A stretch of DNA of 8,329 nucleotides from Acidobacteriota bacterium (lineage in GTDB: Bacteria > Acidobacteriota > Blastocatellia > Pyrinomonadales > Pyrinomonadaceae), in the NCBI GenBank assembly GCA_029862725.1, contig JAOTWT010000108.1, positions 1-8,329 of the forward strand. Reading direction: 5' to 3'. Shown here piece after piece: positions 5,341 through 8,329 of the stretch. The translations under genes and the position numbers were made by a program. Position 1 is the stretch's first letter. Every line of letters starts with the position of its first letter. The notes under the pieces were generated by a model that was given only the letters and a program-made list of their open reading frames with translations, did no database searches and had not been told where the DNA came from.

Positions 5341-5844
5341 CTATTCGATGACGGCGAGCAGCTCGCCCGAATTTACGTTATCTCCGACTGCCGAAAACAA
5401 CTCCACAACGGTGCCGTCTTTTGGAGATTTGAGCTCGTTTTGCATCTTCATTGCTTCGACGACGATAACGCCCTGACCCAATTTTACCTCGTCGCCGACG
5501 GCTGCAATTATTTTCACTATTTTGCCGGGCATCGCCGATTTGATTTCAATCCTGCCATCCGCCAATCCGGCTCCTTTTTTGGCTCCGCGTAGGCGTTTTG
5601 GATCAAAAACCCCGACCAGAAAGGTACTCCCTTGGATCGTCACTTCGCATTCTCCATCGGGACCCTCGTCGGAAACAAATGCTTCGAATGTGCCCTCCGG
5701 CAATTTCATCAAATAGGTTCCGGGCTCGGGCTCGGACACATCGAGATCGATTGTGACACCATCAATTTCCACAAACAGCCCTTCCTCAAGGCGCTTGATC
5801 TCGATCTCTTTCTCGCAGTTGCCGATCATCGCTTTTAGTTTCAT
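5341..5844 (-). CDS. Biotin carboxyl carrier protein (biotinyl domain of an acyl-CoA carboxylase-type enzyme)
   Basis: This 167-residue protein carries the biotin that shuttles CO2 between a biotin carboxylase and a carboxyltransferase. The C-terminal biotinyl/lipoyl fold (about 100-167) has SAMPGKIVKI, then VVEAMKMQNEL with the biotin-accepting Lys133 placed 34 residues from the end, as expected. The N-terminal half (1-95) is a beta-rich region resembling the linker/BT part of acyl-CoA carboxylase alpha chains, rather than the Pro/Ala-rich linker of AccB. The start at 5844 is preferred because upstream in-frame codons overlap the end of bshC and look unlike the family. Only 4 bases separate it from the bshC stop, so the two are probably co-transcribed and translationally coupled; no Shine-Dalgarno is visible. 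The partner carboxylase subunits are not in the window, so the substrate (acetyl-, propionyl- or other CoA) cannot be decided; a sodium-pump decarboxylase gamma chain is a less likely alternative. Confidence 0.88.
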   Translation of the reverse strand: MKLKAMIGNCEKEIEIKRLEEGLFVEIDGVTIDLDVSEPEPGTYLMKLPEGTFEAFVSDEGPDGECEVTIQGSTFLVGVFDPKRLRGAKKGAGLADGRIEIKSAMPGKIVKIIAAVGDEVKLGQGVIVVEAMKMQNELKSPKDGTVVELFSAVGDNVNSGELLAVIE

Positions 5845-5848
5845 AGAG

Positions 5849-7516
5849 TCAAAGATAAAGGCACTTGTGCTCGTTTCCCTCTGTACTGACCGCCTCGAAA
5901 ACCCAATCCAGAGAGTTCGGCCCGTTGCGGTATAAAATATCCACAAAACTCAGCTTTCTTTCCTGTAGCACGCCGCCTGGCATCGCGGTTTCAAAGAGAT
6001 CCTCCAGCCGCCGAATCATGTCTGAATCTCTTGTCGCTTCCGCACGCAGGAACTTCTGTTTCAAAGCCGAAATGTGCCAGAGAATCTTCTTTTTGCGTTT
6101 CTCCGCGCTATCGGCAAGCCCCGGATCCTTGGCCGTAAACCGTTCGGCCAATTCGTCGAGGCTGGTCCCAAACCGCTCGCTGATTTCGTCCAGAAGCGTC
6201 ACAGTTTGAGAGTCCGCCTCCCTATCCGCAATTACAGCCAGAACCGCTTCGAAACCCCTGAAGAGATCAGCAACCGTCAATCCGTACCGCTCCAACGTAC
6301 GGCGGTGCCGCGGTTCAAGCAACGTAAAGCCGTTGCGATGCCGGACCGGCGTGACGGGACGTTCGAGGACCTCGTAGATCGAAACATTTTGTGCAAAATA
6401 CGAGATTTCGGCCGCTCCGCCGACATAACAGACAGTTGGGAAGACAAAGTCCTGGATGACCGGCCGGAGAAGCGCATTTGGACTCACGCTTTCGGGTGCC
6501 GAGCGTATCAGATCGAGCAGCTCGGGTTTTGTGTACTCCAGCGATTGGCCTTTTGCCCGTATAAGCCCCGACCCCAAATCTTCAATGAGCGATTTTCGCT
6601 TGCCTTCGGCCGAGATGGCAAAGAGCGGGAGAAATCCGTCTTCAACCTTCACCTGGCAGTGAAATCCCTTATCCAAAAGAAGTTGGTTTTGTTCGTACAG
6701 TGCATTTCTTACATCATTCGATCGTTCGACGGCCTCCGCAGCGATTGGAGCGGATAGACGTCTGATCCCGGGATTCATTGGATTTACAAAGACAATCCCG
6801 TAGCGTCCCAGCAAAACGGTCATGAGCCGTCCAAACGCCGAAGAAAGCGATGCTCCCCTGCGATAGCTAGACTTCAGGGCAGCATGGGTCTCCTCCGAGA
6901 ATCGGGTTACCCCAAGTTCTGCGGAAAGAGATTTCAGGACATCTGCGATTCTTGCGGGTATCTGGATATCACCGACGGGTTTTCCAAGTTCGGAGTTCTC
7001 AGCAGATATTTTCGCATTCCAAATGCCTCCATCGGCGCGTCGGAATGAGGCGATGCTAATTTCCTCGAAATCGTGATCCTCTGACGCAATCCAGAAAACA
7101 GGTACCGCGTTCAGACCTTTCCGGCACAAGTCGGTTGCGATCCTGACGGCACTCAGGGCTTTGTAAACCGTGTAGGCCGGTCCTGTAAACAACCCGGCCT
7201 GCTGACCCGTTATTACGGCGACGCCGTCTTCGCGTCGTAACCGCTCTATGTTGCCGAGCGTCTTGGTTGAAGCGCCGTAACCCTTGTTTTCCGACAAAAG
7301 CGCGTCACAGAGTTCATCTCGGTCGGTCTCGTACCGTTCGAGCGCTGTTCCGGCGAAATCCGTCAACGGAATGTCGCGGTTGGGCCAGAAATTTGAAGTG
7401 TATGGGAATGACGGATCCAGAAACCCAAGAAACAGCTCTGACTGTAAAGGCATCTGGCTGAAGCTGACTGTTTCCAAGCGAAGTCCCTGAGGATTCGCGA
7501 CGGCTTCCAAATTCAT
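5849..7516 (-). CDS. bshC: Bacillithiol biosynthesis cysteine-adding enzyme BshC
   Basis: This 555-residue protein is assigned to the last step of bacillithiol synthesis, ligating cysteine to GlcN-malate in the cytoplasm. Family signatures are ITGQQAGLFTGPAYTVYKALSA (split over 102-123), VPVFWIASEDHDFEE (138-152), VNPMNPGIR (244-252), the stretch SPNALLRPVIQDFVFP and VGGAAEISYFAQ (345-376), a charged helical region probably forming the coiled coil (about 416-505), and PGGVLQERKLSF (513-523). Its length is close to the Bacillus protein. ATG 7516 is chosen because the upstream TTG (7552) would precede the promoter; no Shine-Dalgarno is present and a TATAAT sits 6 bases upstream, so the mRNA is probably leaderless. 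bshA and bshB are not in the window. The C-terminal tail (EGNEHKCLYL) looks lineage specific. Confidence 0.95.
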   Translation of the reverse strand: MNLEAVANPQGLRLETVSFSQMPLQSELFLGFLDPSFPYTSNFWPNRDIPLTDFAGTALERYETDRDELCDALLSENKGYGASTKTLGNIERLRREDGVAVITGQQAGLFTGPAYTVYKALSAVRIATDLCRKGLNAVPVFWIASEDHDFEEISIASFRRADGGIWNAKISAENSELGKPVGDIQIPARIADVLKSLSAELGVTRFSEETHAALKSSYRRGASLSSAFGRLMTVLLGRYGIVFVNPMNPGIRRLSAPIAAEAVERSNDVRNALYEQNQLLLDKGFHCQVKVEDGFLPLFAISAEGKRKSLIEDLGSGLIRAKGQSLEYTKPELLDLIRSAPESVSPNALLRPVIQDFVFPTVCYVGGAAEISYFAQNVSIYEVLERPVTPVRHRNGFTLLEPRHRRTLERYGLTVADLFRGFEAVLAVIADREADSQTVTLLDEISERFGTSLDELAERFTAKDPGLADSAEKRKKKILWHISALKQKFLRAEATRDSDMIRRLEDLFETAMPGGVLQERKLSFVDILYRNGPNSLDWVFEAVSTEGNEHKCLYL

Positions 7517-7522
7517 GGATTT

Positions 7523-7552
7523 ATTATAGAAGCGGCACAAGACTTGATACAA
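7523..7552 (-). promoter_or_regulatory. Promoter of bshC, probably giving a leaderless mRNA
   Basis: On the minus strand a perfect TATAAT (7528-7523) lies 18 bases after TTGTAT (7552-7547), a weak -35 with 3 of 6 matches. Only 6 bases separate the -10 box from the ATG at 7516, so the transcript should begin at or within a base or two of the start codon. The -35 abuts the terminator of the upstream gene. Confidence 0.6.
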
Positions 7553-7584
7553 ACAGAAAAGACGGCCGAAGCCGCCTTTTCTGT
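7553..7584 (-). terminator. Intrinsic terminator after the Asp-box propeller gene
   Basis: Arms at 7553-7566 and 7571-7584 form a 14-position stem with one A-C mismatch and a tetraloop that reads UUCG closed by C-G in minus-strand sense. The distal arm ends in a T-rich stretch (TCTTTTCTGTTTGT on the minus strand). It lies 18 bases after the stop at 7603 and directly before the bshC promoter. The sequence is nearly symmetric, but there is no plus-strand gene for it to serve. Confidence 0.8.
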
Positions 7585-7602
7585 AATCGTGATGAATTCT
7601 GC

Positions 7603-8329
7603 CTACTGATTCGAGGAATTGTTCGCGGCATCAGATTTTGCAACAGGCACCGCTGCGGTGTCATCTTCCGTTATCCCGGGACGGATCCGGTCAATCTGAT
7701 AAATGCCCGACGAATGCGTCCCGGCCAGTATCTGATCGGGATTTCCAGGGCTGAACATCAGGCTCCAAACACGCCGGCTCGGGAGGTTATATTCCTGAAG
7801 ATCGATTCTGTTCCAGCTCCATCCGCTGTCTTGTGAGAAATAGATTCCTCCATCCTGCTCGAGCGAGCTCGCAACGTACATCTCATTGGTTTTGCCCGGA
7901 TCGATCAAAATGCTCGTAAAGTCACCCATCGGAAGGTTTCCACCTCTCCGAATCCAGGTCTTTCCGAGATCCTTGCTCAGGTAGAAGGTCTGGGTCGTAC
8001 CGACGAAAAGGTTCTCCGGTTTCGTCGGATCCGACGCAATCGAGCTTACCGGCACGCCGTTTGGTATCCCCTCGACCTTCGACCATGTGGCGCCGTTATC
8101 GTTGGAAACAACAACTCCGGAGGTCGCGGTGCCCGCCCATATGATCTGGGGCATCAGCGGGGAAACATGCAGTGCAAAAACCTTCTCGCTGAGACCTTCG
8201 CCAAACGGCAGTTTTTGCCAGCCTTTTTGAATATCATAGCTTCGGTAAACGCCTGTGCTCGTGCCGGCCAAATACCCGTTTTTTCCATCGTTTGTCGGAA
8301 CCACGACGCTGACCTTGGTCTCGAGGGCC
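7603..8329 (-). CDS. Asp-box (BNR/sortilin- or Ycf48-like) beta-propeller protein, C-terminal part
   Basis: The frame stays open to the right edge (visible residues begin Ala-Leu-Glu-Thr-Lys-Val), so the GTG at 8304 is an internal Val and the 5' part is missing. About 241 residues are visible, with three clear Asp boxes of the S-x-D-x-G-x-T/S-W type: SNDNGATW, SKDLGKTW and SQDSGWSW, spaced 43 and 47 residues. A degenerate fourth lies at YRSYDIQKGWQ. Each is preceded by a strand such as IWAGT, LFVGT or MYVAS, and further blades end with QILAGTHSSGIYQID. This is the blade pattern of sialidase/Vps10/Ycf48-like propellers. Such proteins are often exported and multi-copy in soil bacteria, but no signal peptide can be seen because the N-terminus is outside the window. 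The tail (AAVPVAKSDAANNSSNQ) is low in complexity. The molecular function is unknown; binding or scaffold roles are as likely as catalysis. Confidence 0.85.
   Translation of the reverse strand, partial: ALETKVSVVVPTNDGKNGYLAGTSTGVYRSYDIQKGWQKLPFGEGLSEKVFALHVSPLMPQIIWAGTATSGVVVSNDNGATWSKVEGIPNGVPVSSIASDPTKPENLFVGTTQTFYLSKDLGKTWIRRGGNLPMGDFTSILIDPGKTNEMYVASSLEQDGGIYFSQDSGWSWNRIDLQEYNLPSRRVWSLMFSPGNPDQILAGTHSSGIYQIDRIRPGITEDDTAAVPVAKSDAANNSSNQ

Noticed and set aside
5353..5367. GGCGAGC-A-GCTCGCC palindrome just past the aroF stop as a terminator
   Set aside because: The 6-bp stem has no T-run on either strand and lies inside conserved biotinyl-domain codons of the minus-strand gene.
5845..5946. 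Upstream start (5946) for the carrier protein
   Set aside because: It would add 34 residues unlike the family and overlap the bshC 3' end by about 98 bases; ATG 5844 gives a normal carrier protein.
6074..6757. Long open frame (227 codons) on the plus strand opposite bshC
   Set aside because: It lies entirely within the strongly supported bshC on the other strand, has no recognisable domain and no ribosome binding site, and is explained by the codon bias of bshC.

Overview
The window reads as ordinary bacterial chromosome with moderate GC and dense housekeeping genes. An Acidobacteriota-like origin (Blastocatellia/Pyrinomonadaceae type) is my best guess. It rests on the combination of a bacillithiol gene (bshC), a single-domain chorismate mutase / prephenate dehydratase / type I-beta DAHP synthase cluster, an Asp-box beta-propeller protein, and genes with weak or absent Shine-Dalgarno signals. 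This is inference from gene content, not a marker-gene assignment. No mobile element, CRISPR array, tRNA or rRNA was seen.

Left part, plus strand: the 3' end of a CorC/HlyC-type CBS-domain protein (1-569), a Prx6-type 1-Cys peroxiredoxin with a strong ribosome binding site (693-1349), an intrinsic terminator (1377-1401), and a complete mutL (1470-3392).

Centre, plus strand: a compact aromatic amino acid operon, aroQ (chorismate mutase), pheA (prephenate dehydratase without ACT domain) and aroF (DAHP synthase without N-terminal regulatory domain), at 3637-5337. The stretch in front of it (about 3428-3618) looks like a transcription attenuator. It has a possible promoter, a 24-codon leader peptide (3482-3556) with a Cys-Phe-Ala-Phe-Phe-Phe-Trp core, a hairpin that brackets those codons, a weaker alternative pairing, and an 11-bp GC-rich terminator whose U-run ends 18 bases before the aroQ start. 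The arrangement resembles pheL/pheA of enterobacteria. Because none of the three enzymes carries a recognisable allosteric domain, translation-coupled attenuation may be the main end-product control of this pathway branch. This is the most interesting finding in the window.

Right part, minus strand: aroF converges with only 3 bp between stop codons on a two-gene unit, bshC (5849-7516) followed by a biotin carboxyl carrier protein (5341-5844). A perfect TATAAT lies so close to the bshC ATG that the mRNA is probably leaderless. Upstream of bshC, a hairpin with a UUCG loop (minus-strand sense) terminates a partial Asp-box (BNR/sortilin-like) beta-propeller gene that runs off the right edge.

Functionally the window covers DNA mismatch repair (mutL), thiol redox (peroxiredoxin, bacillithiol synthesis), phenylalanine synthesis from central metabolism to phenylpyruvate, and a carboxylase carrier subunit.
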